Virus record (IMG/VR): IMGVR_UViG_3300043411_001314
Coordinates: 53,503 to 117,502 of that record
Source of the DNA: a virus
DNA length: 64,000 bases
Strand: one strand, 5' to 3'
A program made the translations under genes and the position numbers. Of this stretch, positions 6,706 to 16,396 are shown piece after piece. The number at the start of each line of letters is the position of its first letter. Position 1 is the stretch's first letter. The notes beneath the pieces are model-generated. The model did not search any database. It saw only the letters and a list, made by a program, of their open reading frames with translations, and was not told the DNA's origin.

Positions 6706-9700
6706 GTGGAGACTTACAAGCTGAACTTCAAGGTCGGGATCGACAAGACCGACGTCACCGCGTTCATCAGGGACATGAATCGTGCCGCCGCCGAGGCGTC
6801 ATCTTCCATCGCCAAGGCTGCTTCCGGCGCCCAGGCGAAGGTGGGCGCCGGAGCTCCTGGCGCTGTAGCCACCCGGGGTATTGCCGACATCGAAGGTCAG
6901 CTGCGCGGCAGGGTTGGCTTGGCCGAGCGGTCCGGCCTGTTCTCCACCGGCCAAATACGGGACCTTCAGGGTGCCGTCAACGAGATCGTCCGACTTGCCA
7001 GGTCGGGGGTCCGCAAGGACGTCACCGCCGCTGGGCGCAACCTCACGTCCGACCTCGGTGCGTCGGGCGGTAAGGCGTACCGGTCGCGTGTCGGCGGCGT
7101 CGAGCAGTCGGTCTACCGTCGCGCCGAGGCCGAGGCCCAGGCCGCCGAGGCCGCCACTCAGGCCGCCGCCGAAGAGGGGCGACTGAACGCTTGGCGTAAG
7201 AACGCCCGGGCCCGCCTTCAGGGGTCCATCTCCACCGAGAACGCCGCCCGCGCCGAGTCGGCCAAGGCCGCCGAGCTCGAGGCCGCTGCCCGACTGAAGG
7301 AGGCCAATGAGGCGGAGAAGCAGGCCGCAGCGGCCAAGGCCAGGGCTGACAAGGCCCGCCCCATCTACGGCCCCCCGAAGCCGCCGAAAAGCGGGGTCGC
7401 CCCAGGTGTCGCCGCGGCCGAACGGCAGGCCAAGGAGCTCGCCGCTGCCCAGGCCAAGCTCGACAGGGAGCAGGCCAGGGCCCAGGCCAAGGCCGCCGCC
7501 GCCGCCTCTGAGCCGGAAGATGCCGTCCTGAAGAGGTTTGGTCTCCTCCCAGAGGGGGGGCTGGACTATTACTCCAAGGTGATGGGTGGCCCTGGCCCTG
7601 GCCTTGGTTGGGCTCGCCTCAACGCCGGACCCACGTCGGCGCTCGATCGCTACCGCGACCTGAACACCGGCATCGGCCGTAACGAGTTCGCGAACAACAC
7701 CGTCCTCGATGGGGATGACAAGACCCTCGCCGAGATGTCGGCCGAGGCCCGCGCCAACCTGACCTCGCTTGAGCGGATGCGTCAGGCCACCGAGGAGCTG
7801 GCCAAGGCCGAGCAGTACCTGGCAGACCTCATGGGCCTGTCAAGCCGCGACATGTCCGGCAAGCTCCGCGCCGCCGCCGGGCCCGGTCGTCTGGCCGAAC
7901 TCCTGGAGCTCCGTGCGAAAAGGGAGGGGACCGCCGGGCTTCAAGACCTTGAGGGGTTTGAGGCCGCCGCCGACCAACGCCGGGCCAACGAGGTCAAGGA
8001 AGCCAAGAACAGGTACATCACCGACGACGACCTCGACGCCGCCGTCGGCGTGAAGGTGGAATCGGAGAGGCACACCAACGTCATCCGCGGCCGTGCCGCC
8101 GACGAGAAGCGCAGCAACCAGCGGCTGATCGAGGCCGACGCGGAACGAATCGTCGCGACCAACTTGGCATCCTCGGCTTCGAAGCGCATGGCTGCCGACA
8201 TGATGCGTGCGGCGGGGGTGGGACGCGAACGTGAGGCGACGCCGACGCAGCGTTTCCAGGCGTGGATCGCCAACCGCGGGGGCGGCGACAACCTGCCCCG
8301 CCCAGCCACCGACTTCATGCAGGGCAAGCAGCTGGCTGCTTCCCGCATCATGACCACCGCCTCCTTCGCCGCCTCTGGTGGCCTGCTGTACGGCGCCATG
8401 AGCCTCGGGTCCGACATCATGCGGGAGTCGACCGAGCTCCAGGTCGAGCTCGGGATCATCGAGTCCCAGATCAACTCCCTGGACGCCACCGCCAACAAGG
8501 TGTCGCTCGAGAAGCTCCGCGACGAGCTCCACAAGACGTCCGTGGCGTCGGGTGTGGAGATGAACGAGGTTGCCAACGTCACCCGCCAGCTCGCCGGGGC
8601 ATTCGCCGACCCGGAGACCGGGAACGCCAACTTCGCCCTCGCCCAGAAGGAGGCGGACGTCGCCCTGCGGTACTCGAAGATCTCTGGGATCCCCCAGCAG
8701 GAGATCACCGACTCCATGTCGGCCATCTCCCTGGCCTTCCGGGATGTCGACACCGACGTACCGCTTGGGTTCGAGCGGATTCTCGACACGGTCCTGGCGC
8801 TGGAGAACCGCTTCGGCGTTCTCAGCCCGGAGATCGTCAAGTTCACCGCCGATCTTGCCCCCCTCGGCAAGGAGCTCGGCTTCACCCAGGAGCAGCTGTC
8901 CGGCCTCGGCGCCGTCGCCCAGTCGCGGTCCGGGCGCTCCGGCACGGTGCTGTCCGAGCAGCTCGGCCGGATCCTGCCGTCCCTCCAGGACCAACAGAAG
9001 AAGCTGTATGAGCTGTTCAGCTTGAACGCAAACACCGAGGGTGCCGTTGGCGATCTGATGAAGGGGTTCTCGGAGGGTGACACCCCCGAGGTCCTGCGGA
9101 CCCTGGTGAAGAACTACGACAAGTTGACGAAGGAGCAGCAGAACGAGATGGCGTCTCTCGTCGGCTCCCGCCGCGAGGCCGCCACCTTCTACGCCCTGTT
9201 GGATTCGCCGAAGCTGACCGAGGATGTCCTCAACGGGGACTTCGTCGCCGGCGGTGAGTTCGAGAATCGCTGGGACAGCTACGAGCAGACCGTCACCCTG
9301 TCAACCCAGCGGATGCGTCGGGCGGTAGAGGAGTTCGGCCAGAAGCTGTTCGACGCTGGCATCGACGACCTGTTGATCAAGGGTGCTCAGTTCGGCACCG
9401 TCATAGCCGCCGCCCTGTCTGGCGCTGTCAGCTGGATGACCAAGCTGAACGACCTGATGGGTGGTCACCTGACCACGGTACTGCTCGCCGTGGGGGCGTG
9501 GAGAACCTTCGGGCCCTACGTCGCCAAGGCGGTGGCGGCGATGAAGGGATCAGCGGCCTTCGGCGGCCTCATGGGGCGGAGCGGAGCGGTTCCCGGGGCG
9601 GCCGGCCCCATGGTCGGAGCGGGGCCGTTCGGTGGCATGCTGTACGCCGCCCCCCCCGTCCAGGGCCCCCCCGCCCCGGGCACTCCTGGCGCCCCCCGCC

Positions 9701-12165
9701 AGCCCCTTCGTTCGAGAATCGGTGGCTCGGCCGTCCTGGGTCAACTGTCGACGGCCGTCGCCGGATATGCAGTCCTCGAGCTCGGCGCCGAGATCGACGA
9801 GGTCAAGAAGCAAATCGACGTCGCCCGGACGGATCTTCGGTCCAAGATCGCCGAGGCGCTTGACAGCGGGGTGACCGAGGAGGAGCTGCGCCGGCGCATC
9901 GACTCGGCACCCCAGTACGACTCCGGCCTCTTCACGGAGTGGAGCGGCATCTCGGGGATCAGCTCCGGGATCCCCCTGCCAAACGTCAAGAACATCATCG
10001 GCAAGATCTTCGGCGTGAACACGGACGCCAAGGCACCTGGACTCGAGGAGTTGGAGGGGGAGCTGACGGCTCGGGCGGCCGAGCGGCAGGTTGCGGAAGG
10101 CCAGGCCCTCATCGACGCATTCAATGAGGCATTCTCCAGTTCCGGAGAGAATGGCCTCATCGCTTCATGGGAAAACCTTGGGTTCAAGATTGACCGGGAT
10201 AAGGATCGGCTCCCCCCGGAAGTGAAAGCTGCCCTAGCTCTCCCGGGGATGGACAAGGTCGGCATCGACAGCGGTTTCTCAATGGACAACCTTGTCCAGC
10301 TGCTACTGCTCAGGCAGCAGAATCCGGACCAGAAGATCTACCAGCAGCTTCTGGACTTCATCATCAACCAGGCAAGCATGGACCCAGAGCTGTTGAAGTT
10401 GATCAACGCGGCGACGTCGGCGTTCGATGACAAGACGGCCAAGGACGCGGCCTCAGCTGAGCTCGAGACCGAGGTTAGCGAAGCTCGTACGGCGTTCGAA
10501 ACCGCCATGGGATCACTGGAGGCGGCGAACGAGGCCGGACGGGTGTCCGTGAAGCCACTGATGGACAGGATCGCTGAAGAGCGGGCGTTCTACGTGGAAA
10601 TGATCAACCGAGCCCGCGACGCCGGCAATGAGGATTTGGTCAAAGAGTACGAGCAGATGATCTACGAGCTCGACTCCAAGGCCACGGACATCTTCACCTC
10701 GGACACCGACACCGGGTCCGACATCCGCTCGCGCCTCCTCGAGCTCTCCGGCGTAGGAAACTCGGATCCGGGTGGTACGAGAGTCGAGCAAGCGCAAGGT
10801 GCCTATGACCGGATTGCTGAGGCCCAGGGGATCCTTGTTAGCGCCAAGGCCGAGAAGGCCATGGAGGTCCTGGAGGCCCAGCAGGAAGATCTTGACCAGC
10901 AGATCGCCGACGCCACCGACCCGGCGGAACGAGACCGACTCCTGGCTGAGAAGATTCAGGTGTCGGATGCGATGCGTACCGATCTGGTGAGGTCTCAGCT
11001 CCAGTCGGATCGGCCGGCAGAGATCCGCGACATGGTCGTGGACGCGCTCCAGATCAAGGTGGAGGAGGCGGAGGCTCTGATTGCCCAGGCCATCATCGCC
11101 ACCGACGAAATCAATGAGTCAATCCTGATGGCCGGCCTCGAAGCTCAGCGTCGTCAGCTCCAGGCGGCGATCAAGGCCCTGGGTCCTGCTGGGATCATGC
11201 CGTGGAACAAGAAGGGCAGCAAGCTGAGGGCCAGACTGGAGGAGGTGTTGGCGGCGATCGAGGCCCTCGGGGAGCTCGACAACCCCAACGTCATCAGCGA
11301 TCTCTCCGAACTCGGCGCCAAGGGTGGGGGTAAGAACGGCAAGGACACCGCGTCGGACGCCAACGCCAACGCCGAAGCCTACGGGGCCCTCCTGTCCGCT
11401 CAGCTGGCCCGGGATCCCGTGGCCCAGGCCCGTCAGAACCTGGCCAACGCCAACGCTGCCGTCGGCCGCGCCGACACCGAGGCCGCACGTCTCCAGGCCC
11501 TCGCCGGCCAGGTGTCGGCCCAGCACGCGCTCGAGGACGCGATGCAGGCCATGTGGGAGGCTCAGATCGACGTGGCCAACGCCATGTCCGAGTCGGTGGG
11601 TGATGTGGTGGCCGTGGCCAACCGCAACGCAGCAGTCGCCCAGGAGCGGCTGCGCATCGCCCAGTCGAACGGGACTGGCGGCGCCGAGATCTACGCGCTC
11701 CAGGCGGCGGCGATCCGGGCCCAGACGGAAGCGGTGGAGACGGCTCGCGGCGATCGCGTCGGGGACCTCGAGTACCTCTACGAGTTCGACAAGATCACCG
11801 CCGAGCAGTTCATCAAGTCGCTCCAGGCGGAGCTCCTCCTCATTCCCGAGGCCAACAAGAACGCCCGCCGGGAGATCGAGCGGCGGATCAAGGCTCTGCG
11901 CGACGAGATGTCGTCGAACATGAGCATGAACATCCCGTCGGAGATCACCCTGCCGACGCTGTACGAGGCGCGCCGGCTCAACTCGAACCGCGGTTCGGGT
12001 GGCCCGGCCTGGGGCACCTACAGCCAGCTGCAGTCGATCGACAACAGGATCGTCACGATCAACGTGTTCGAGTCCGGGGACACCCGCCGCACCACCAGGG
12101 CGGTGTCCGAGGCCATGGACGCCTCGCCGAGGTCCGGGTCGTTTGCTACAGGGGAGTGGGTCTGA
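6706..12165 (+). CDS. tape measure protein (1819 aa)
   Basis: GTG start at 6706. By far the longest gene in the window. Residues ~140-260 are an Ala/Glu/Lys coiled coil; residues ~545-780 match the TP901-type tape-measure core (SGGLLYGAMSLGSDIMREST, KTSVASGVEMNEVANVTRQL, SRSGRSGTVLSEQLGRILPS); hydrophobic segments near residues 900-950 could insert in the host membrane during DNA injection; a second coiled-coil-rich zone runs from ~1330 to 1720. At about 0.15 nm per residue the expected tail length is roughly 270 nm. Stop overlaps the next start. Confidence 0.92.
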   Translation: METYKLNFKVGIDKTDVTAFIRDMNRAAAEASSSIAKAASGAQAKVGAGAPGAVATRGIADIEGQLRGRVGLAERSGLFSTGQIRDLQGAVNEIVRLARSGVRKDVTAAGRNLTSDLGASGGKAYRSRVGGVEQSVYRRAEAEAQAAEAATQAAAEEGRLNAWRKNARARLQGSISTENAARAESAKAAELEAAARLKEANEAEKQAAAAKARADKARPIYGPPKPPKSGVAPGVAAAERQAKELAAAQAKLDREQARAQAKAAAAASEPEDAVLKRFGLLPEGGLDYYSKVMGGPGPGLGWARLNAGPTSALDRYRDLNTGIGRNEFANNTVLDGDDKTLAEMSAEARANLTSLERMRQATEELAKAEQYLADLMGLSSRDMSGKLRAAAGPGRLAELLELRAKREGTAGLQDLEGFEAAADQRRANEVKEAKNRYITDDDLDAAVGVKVESERHTNVIRGRAADEKRSNQRLIEADAERIVATNLASSASKRMAADMMRAAGVGREREATPTQRFQAWIANRGGGDNLPRPATDFMQGKQLAASRIMTTASFAASGGLLYGAMSLGSDIMRESTELQVELGIIESQINSLDATANKVSLEKLRDELHKTSVASGVEMNEVANVTRQLAGAFADPETGNANFALAQKEADVALRYSKISGIPQQEITDSMSAISLAFRDVDTDVPLGFERILDTVLALENRFGVLSPEIVKFTADLAPLGKELGFTQEQLSGLGAVAQSRSGRSGTVLSEQLGRILPSLQDQQKKLYELFSLNANTEGAVGDLMKGFSEGDTPEVLRTLVKNYDKLTKEQQNEMASLVGSRREAATFYALLDSPKLTEDVLNGDFVAGGEFENRWDSYEQTVTLSTQRMRRAVEEFGQKLFDAGIDDLLIKGAQFGTVIAAALSGAVSWMTKLNDLMGGHLTTVLLAVGAWRTFGPYVAKAVAAMKGSAAFGGLMGRSGAVPGAAGPMVGAGPFGGMLYAAPPVQGPPAPGTPGAPRQPLRSRIGGSAVLGQLSTAVAGYAVLELGAEIDEVKKQIDVARTDLRSKIAEALDSGVTEEELRRRIDSAPQYDSGLFTEWSGISGISSGIPLPNVKNIIGKIFGVNTDAKAPGLEELEGELTARAAERQVAEGQALIDAFNEAFSSSGENGLIASWENLGFKIDRDKDRLPPEVKAALALPGMDKVGIDSGFSMDNLVQLLLLRQQNPDQKIYQQLLDFIINQASMDPELLKLINAATSAFDDKTAKDAASAELETEVSEARTAFETAMGSLEAANEAGRVSVKPLMDRIAEERAFYVEMINRARDAGNEDLVKEYEQMIYELDSKATDIFTSDTDTGSDIRSRLLELSGVGNSDPGGTRVEQAQGAYDRIAEAQGILVSAKAEKAMEVLEAQQEDLDQQIADATDPAERDRLLAEKIQVSDAMRTDLVRSQLQSDRPAEIRDMVVDALQIKVEEAEALIAQAIIATDEINESILMAGLEAQRRQLQAAIKALGPAGIMPWNKKGSKLRARLEEVLAAIEALGELDNPNVISDLSELGAKGGGKNGKDTASDANANAEAYGALLSAQLARDPVAQARQNLANANAAVGRADTEAARLQALAGQVSAQHALEDAMQAMWEAQIDVANAMSESVGDVVAVANRNAAVAQERLRIAQSNGTGGAEIYALQAAAIRAQTEAVETARGDRVGDLEYLYEFDKITAEQFIKSLQAELLLIPEANKNARREIERRIKALRDEMSSNMSMNIPSEITLPTLYEARRLNSNRGSGGPAWGTYSQLQSIDNRIVTINVFESGDTRRTTRAVSEAMDASPRSGSFATGEWV

Positions 12166-12536
12166 TGGTTGTCAGGTGGACGTTCAGCGGGTCGTTCGGA
12201 TCGGGGCAGTTCCCGATCAACCCCAAGAGGGGCGCCCTCCCGCAGCGGGAGAAGAACGTCAACGTCTCGTCGCAGGCGACGTCGCCCTACGCGAACCCGA
12301 TCATCTTCGAGGGTCGTGAGAACCCGTCGATGTTCCCGTTCGAGGGCTCGATCATCAGCGAGTACCACTACAACTTCATGGTGGCCTGGTTCGAGTCCAC
12401 GCAGACCTGCTCGGTCACCGACGACCTCGGCAACTCGTTCGACCTGTACCTGACCAGCTTCAAACCGACGCGCAAGAACAGACACAACCACGACTGGGCC
12501 ATGGACTACACCGCCGAGGCGGTGATCGTCGGATGA
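12165..12536 (+). CDS. small tail protein after the tape measure (123 aa)
   Basis: ATG 12165 overlaps the tape-measure stop and has GGGGAG upstream. Beta-rich, basic C-terminus (FKPTRKNRHNHDWAMDYTAE). Position corresponds to a distal tail or baseplate hub component, but no motif confirms it. Overlaps the next start by 4 bp. Confidence 0.75.
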   Translation: MVVRWTFSGSFGSGQFPINPKRGALPQREKNVNVSSQATSPYANPIIFEGRENPSMFPFEGSIISEYHYNFMVAWFESTQTCSVTDDLGNSFDLYLTSFKPTRKNRHNHDWAMDYTAEAVIVG

Positions 12537-14044
12537 GGCGGTCAGGGGCACTCGAGTCGATCTGGGCGTCCGGTCTCTACCTTGGCGACAACCGGGCCAA
12601 CGCCTACGTCACCGTCAACCCGACCTGGCACCTCGAGGAGGACTCGTCGTCGTCCGCCGCCGTCTACGAGCCCGAGCGCATGCCCTTCCGCCGCTGGGCC
12701 GACACGGGGGGGGACATCGAGGTCCCTCGCTCGGTGCTGAAGTCCATCCAGATCAACCGGTCCATCACTGAGGACTGCGCGCAGCTGACCCTCGTCATCA
12801 AGAACGCTGCCCCCGGCGGCGGGCCCAACATCGACCAGCAGGGCTACTTCGCGCTACGCCAGGTGGTGGCCGACTCCAGCTGGGGAAAGGCGCCCACTAG
12901 CTGGGGCGCGCTCGCCTACCCCGGCACGTCAGCCTCCTACGGCTACCTCGCCCCGGGCAGCCTCATCAAGACCTACGAGGGGTACGGCGGTTACAACCTG
13001 TCGCGCCCGGCGGCTCTCGGTGCCGGCAACGTGGTGCCGACGGGCGTGTGGATCGTCGACGACACCAACCTCACCGCCAACGGCGACATCTCAGTGATCG
13101 CCCGCGACCTCGCCGCCCTGCTGGTCGATCAGACCCTGTACCCGCCCTTCATGCCCGACGACTGCTACCCGCTGCAGTTCTACAGCGCATCCTGGAACGA
13201 GGACATCAACGGCGACCCTGACGGGTTCGTGCCGACGGAGACGAACTACGAAGACCTGATCAACATCCCCGAGCTCATTGCCCTTTGGGCGGGGTTCCAC
13301 GCCCCCGATGGCTCGGGCGTTCTCGGGCACGTCGAGCAGACCGGCATCGACATGCCGGCACCCTTCAAGGCCGACTTCTTCGACAAGAAGCAGCCGATCG
13401 ACGTGATCAAGGAGATCCTCAAGATCGTTGGGTACCGCGCCTGGGTCGACCAGGAGGGCGGCCTGCGGATGACGTCGCAGAACATCTGGCAGGCCGGCAA
13501 CCGCCTCTACGGCGGTGGCGAGACCGGGGCGTGTTTCACCATCCATGAGCGCCAGATGCTCACCGCGTTCACCTCGTCGTGGACCCGACGGGCCGACCGG
13601 TCGCGGGTGATCGTATCGCAAGGCAACCCGGCCATCGAGGACGGCGTGAAGCACGCCACCTGGGACTCGACGCAGGACGCTCGGAAGAACCAGCTGCGCG
13701 GCGCGAACTACCCGGCGTTCTGGCAGTTGGACAAAGACATCCCCAAGGAGGACATGACGATCCTCGCCGAGCTCACCGCCATGCGCATGTGGTTCGCCCG
13801 GCATGGTGGCCAGATCACGGCATGGGCCAACCCGCTGATCGACCCGGACGACCAGGTGAAGGTGGTCGAGGCCACTACCTGGGACACGTTCCTACACCGC
13901 GTACAGTCGATGTCGACCACCAACGACATCGAGACCGGCAAGTACGAGATGACCCTCACCACGAACTGGATGGGCCCCGACAACTCCGGCTGGTACATCG
14001 AGATCAACGAGGATGGGCACGTGATCTACAACGGGGGCACGTGA
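12533..14044 (+). CDS. minor tail / baseplate hub protein (503 aa)
   Basis: ATGA overlap with the preceding gene. Contains a segment typical of actinophage minor tail proteins: VLKSIQINRSITEDCAQLTL (residues ~65-85), VIARDLAALLVDQ (~190), an IDVIKEILKIVGYRAWVDQEG segment near 290, and a C-terminal VQSMSTTNDIETGKYEMTLT. The architecture resembles siphovirus tail-hub proteins (gp44/Mu gpD-like). No catalytic motif seen. Confidence 0.75.
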   Translation: MRRSGALESIWASGLYLGDNRANAYVTVNPTWHLEEDSSSSAAVYEPERMPFRRWADTGGDIEVPRSVLKSIQINRSITEDCAQLTLVIKNAAPGGGPNIDQQGYFALRQVVADSSWGKAPTSWGALAYPGTSASYGYLAPGSLIKTYEGYGGYNLSRPAALGAGNVVPTGVWIVDDTNLTANGDISVIARDLAALLVDQTLYPPFMPDDCYPLQFYSASWNEDINGDPDGFVPTETNYEDLINIPELIALWAGFHAPDGSGVLGHVEQTGIDMPAPFKADFFDKKQPIDVIKEILKIVGYRAWVDQEGGLRMTSQNIWQAGNRLYGGGETGACFTIHERQMLTAFTSSWTRRADRSRVIVSQGNPAIEDGVKHATWDSTQDARKNQLRGANYPAFWQLDKDIPKEDMTILAELTAMRMWFARHGGQITAWANPLIDPDDQVKVVEATTWDTFLHRVQSMSTTNDIETGKYEMTLTTNWMGPDNSGWYIEINEDGHVIYNGGT

Positions 14045-14553
14045 TGGGCGTAACCCAAGGTGACCTCGCCGCCGTCCAAGGCCGGGTGCTGTCCTACCAA
14101 GGGCAGCGTGAGTTCAGGTCGTCCCAGCAGGGGGCGATGCGCTGGGCCCAGTTCCGACTCCACGCCGTTGGGTACAGCGACGCCGAGTACGGGCCGTGGG
14201 ATGTCGTGGCTCCCGCCGAGGCCGTTCGGGAGTGCAGGTTCCCGATTGCGTTCGCCGAGGAGCCAATGATGGACGTGATGATCGCACTCGCCGATGGCGA
14301 GACGTGGTCCGGCTCCTATCCAGCCATCACCGCATGCGCTGTCGCCTGGCGACGAGTGAAGGAGAAGCAGATCTTCATCGGGGCGAACGTCGCCCTCTCG
14401 GCGAAGGGCATCGACACCGGGCAGAAGACCGTGGTCACGATCTCGTTCTACGGGCCGGCCTTCACCACGCCCATGAACACCACCCCGGAGATCGAGTTCT
14501 CGACGTCTGGACCGACGTGGGACATGGCCGAGTGGCTGGTGCCGCCGCCATGA
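14044..14553 (+). CDS. minor tail protein, first of a tandem paralogous pair (169 aa)
   Basis: ATG 14044 lies inside the GTGATG junction with the preceding stop. Shares its beginning (LAAVQGRVLSYQGQREFRSS) and end (FSTSGPTWDMAEWLV) with the next gene, as well as a central CAVAWRRVKEKQIFIGANVA. Predicted beta-rich with one conserved basic strand. Tail-tip location implies a structural role; the exact function is unknown. Confidence 0.75.
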   Translation: MGVTQGDLAAVQGRVLSYQGQREFRSSQQGAMRWAQFRLHAVGYSDAEYGPWDVVAPAEAVRECRFPIAFAEEPMMDVMIALADGETWSGSYPAITACAVAWRRVKEKQIFIGANVALSAKGIDTGQKTVVTISFYGPAFTTPMNTTPEIEFSTSGPTWDMAEWLVPPP

Positions 14554-15089
14554 CGGTGATGGCATCTGACGATCTGTCTGCGGTCCAGGGGCGGCTCCTC
14601 GGCTGGCAGGGCGCGCGTGAAACTCGGACCGCCTCTCAAGGTGGTGAACGGTGGGAGGTGTTCTCGGTTCCCCTCACCGGCGCCTCCCTTCCCGGCGGAC
14701 CCACTCCAGTTCTGGCGGCAGTCCTGCGAGCCGAGGTCGACTGTTCGTTCGCCTATGCGTTCCACGATGAGCCCTTCCTGAAGACCAGCCTCTCCCTCAT
14801 GGATGCTGAAGAGTGGGGGATCATCGAAGCACCCACATGCATGTACGCGACGGCCTGCGTGATCAACTGGCGCCGGGTGAAGGAGCAGCAGTTGATCATC
14901 GGGGCGAAGGTCGCTCTCGGCGTCTACGATTACCCCATTCGCGACACCGATATGGGTATGGAGATGATGGTCAGGTTCGCCTTCCATGGCCCTGCCATCG
15001 CTACCCCACTGACGTCTGAAGCTCAGTACGAGAACTCAACAAGTGGTCCCACCTGGGACATGGCCGACTGGCTCGTGGTCGAGCCGTAG
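14550..15089 (+). CDS. minor tail protein, second of a tandem paralogous pair (179 aa)
   Basis: ATGA overlap with its paralogue. Conserved anchors: LSAVQGRLLGWQGARETRTA at the N-terminus, CVINWRRVKEQQLIIGAKVA in the middle and NSTSGPTWDMADWLV at the C-terminus. The middle third between the anchors has diverged strongly. The pair probably arose by gene duplication and may form a heteromeric ring in the tail tip. Confidence 0.75.
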   Translation: MTVMASDDLSAVQGRLLGWQGARETRTASQGGERWEVFSVPLTGASLPGGPTPVLAAVLRAEVDCSFAYAFHDEPFLKTSLSLMDAEEWGIIEAPTCMYATACVINWRRVKEQQLIIGAKVALGVYDYPIRDTDMGMEMMVRFAFHGPAIATPLTSEAQYENSTSGPTWDMADWLVVEP

Positions 15090-15106
15090 AAGGAAGACGA
15101 AGGAAC

Positions 15107-16396
15107 ATGGCATCCACCACCCCGCTCGGGTTGACCGTCCTCGCCCATGGCGAGAACACCTCAGCCAACGGCCACGCGTTCACATCGAAGGATCCGCTCC
15201 TGGTTGACCGCCTCCTCCGCCAGCTGATGGATCACCGCCACACTGGCGGGACCCCGGCGGCTGAGGTCGCCCCGGACCCGCCGGACCTACTCGAGCTCGC
15301 CACCGAGGGATCCCTCCTACCCGGAACGACCTACTACTACCGGATCGCTGAGATGCGGGGTGGCCTCATCCCCTTCGAGTCGCCGGCTTCAGCCAGTGTG
15401 TGGGTCACCACCTCAGCCGGGTTGACTGCCCCCGAGATCACTACCGCCGACCTCACCGTGGTCACCACGGGGGGCGCCCTCGCTCCCGGGTTCTACCAGT
15501 ACGCCGCGACGGTGTACGACACCTTCTACACCTACGACACGAACTGCCCTTCTCCGGTGAGCGTGATGCTCAGCCCCGGCGATGGCGACGCCCAGCAGGT
15601 GGAGATCGACCTCCCCCTCCTCCCGTCCGGCGCCGACGGTTGGAACATCTACCGTCGCGCTCCGAATGGCCTGAACTTCCACTTGATCGACACGCTGGTT
15701 GGTGATCCTGTCGGCCCGTTCGTCGATGACGGGTCCCTGGTGGAGGGCTCGAGGACCCTTCCCACGCGGAACCTCTCGGCGTGGAAGCGCACGGTTTCCG
15801 TCACCCGCCCCGTCGCCGTCACCGGGGACTGGGTCGTGTACCGCTCGAGGGATGACGCAGACTGGAACGGGACGCTCATCGCCACAGTCGACTCCGCCAC
15901 CGACTCGATCGACGACACGGGCCTGCCTGCCGACTTCCTGGCTCCACATGAGTCGTTCTCGCCCTACTGGCAACCGCAGCGCGTGCGCGGTGATGAGGTC
16001 GTGGAGACGGCGCAGGTCGTCCAGTTCTCCGATCCCGGCACGGCGGCCACGGGCCCCATGACCGGCGAGTGGGTGTGCCCGTACACCGAAGCCCGGATGG
16101 TCAGCCTGACCGCCTCGCTGGCCGCCGGCACCTCCCCGGTAACCCAGGATCTGATCTTCGACGTGGAGAAGTGGGACGGGGTCTCCGCATGGGACGTCCT
16201 GTTCGCCGCCTCCATCGACGCTGCCGTCGACACCGAGACATCCGTGGTCTCCCCCGTCGAGGCCCTGGTGGCCGGCGACCGGCTGCGCGTCAACGTCACC
16301 CAGGTCGGCGACGGTACCGATCAGGACCTGACCGTGCAGTTCCACCTGTGGGCCCACCCGGGGTGGACGGCTGTGACCTGGGACGAGCCTGCCTGA
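15107..16396 (+). CDS. minor tail / fibre-like protein with beta-sandwich repeats (429 aa)
   Basis: ATG 15107 after GGAAGACGAAGGA. Residues 1-50 form a leader (SKDPLLVDRLLRQLMDHRHTG) seen in tail-fibre attachment regions; residues ~65-250 contain two repeats of an LPGTTYYYRIAEMRGG / LAPGFYQYAATVYDTFYTYD type that look like fibronectin-III-like modules; the C-terminal third is beta-rich. Expected role is host contact or scaffold for the glycine-rich tip encoded next. Confidence 0.75.
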   Translation: MASTTPLGLTVLAHGENTSANGHAFTSKDPLLVDRLLRQLMDHRHTGGTPAAEVAPDPPDLLELATEGSLLPGTTYYYRIAEMRGGLIPFESPASASVWVTTSAGLTAPEITTADLTVVTTGGALAPGFYQYAATVYDTFYTYDTNCPSPVSVMLSPGDGDAQQVEIDLPLLPSGADGWNIYRRAPNGLNFHLIDTLVGDPVGPFVDDGSLVEGSRTLPTRNLSAWKRTVSVTRPVAVTGDWVVYRSRDDADWNGTLIATVDSATDSIDDTGLPADFLAPHESFSPYWQPQRVRGDEVVETAQVVQFSDPGTAATGPMTGEWVCPYTEARMVSLTASLAAGTSPVTQDLIFDVEKWDGVSAWDVLFAASIDAAVDTETSVVSPVEALVAGDRLRVNVTQVGDGTDQDLTVQFHLWAHPGWTAVTWDEPA

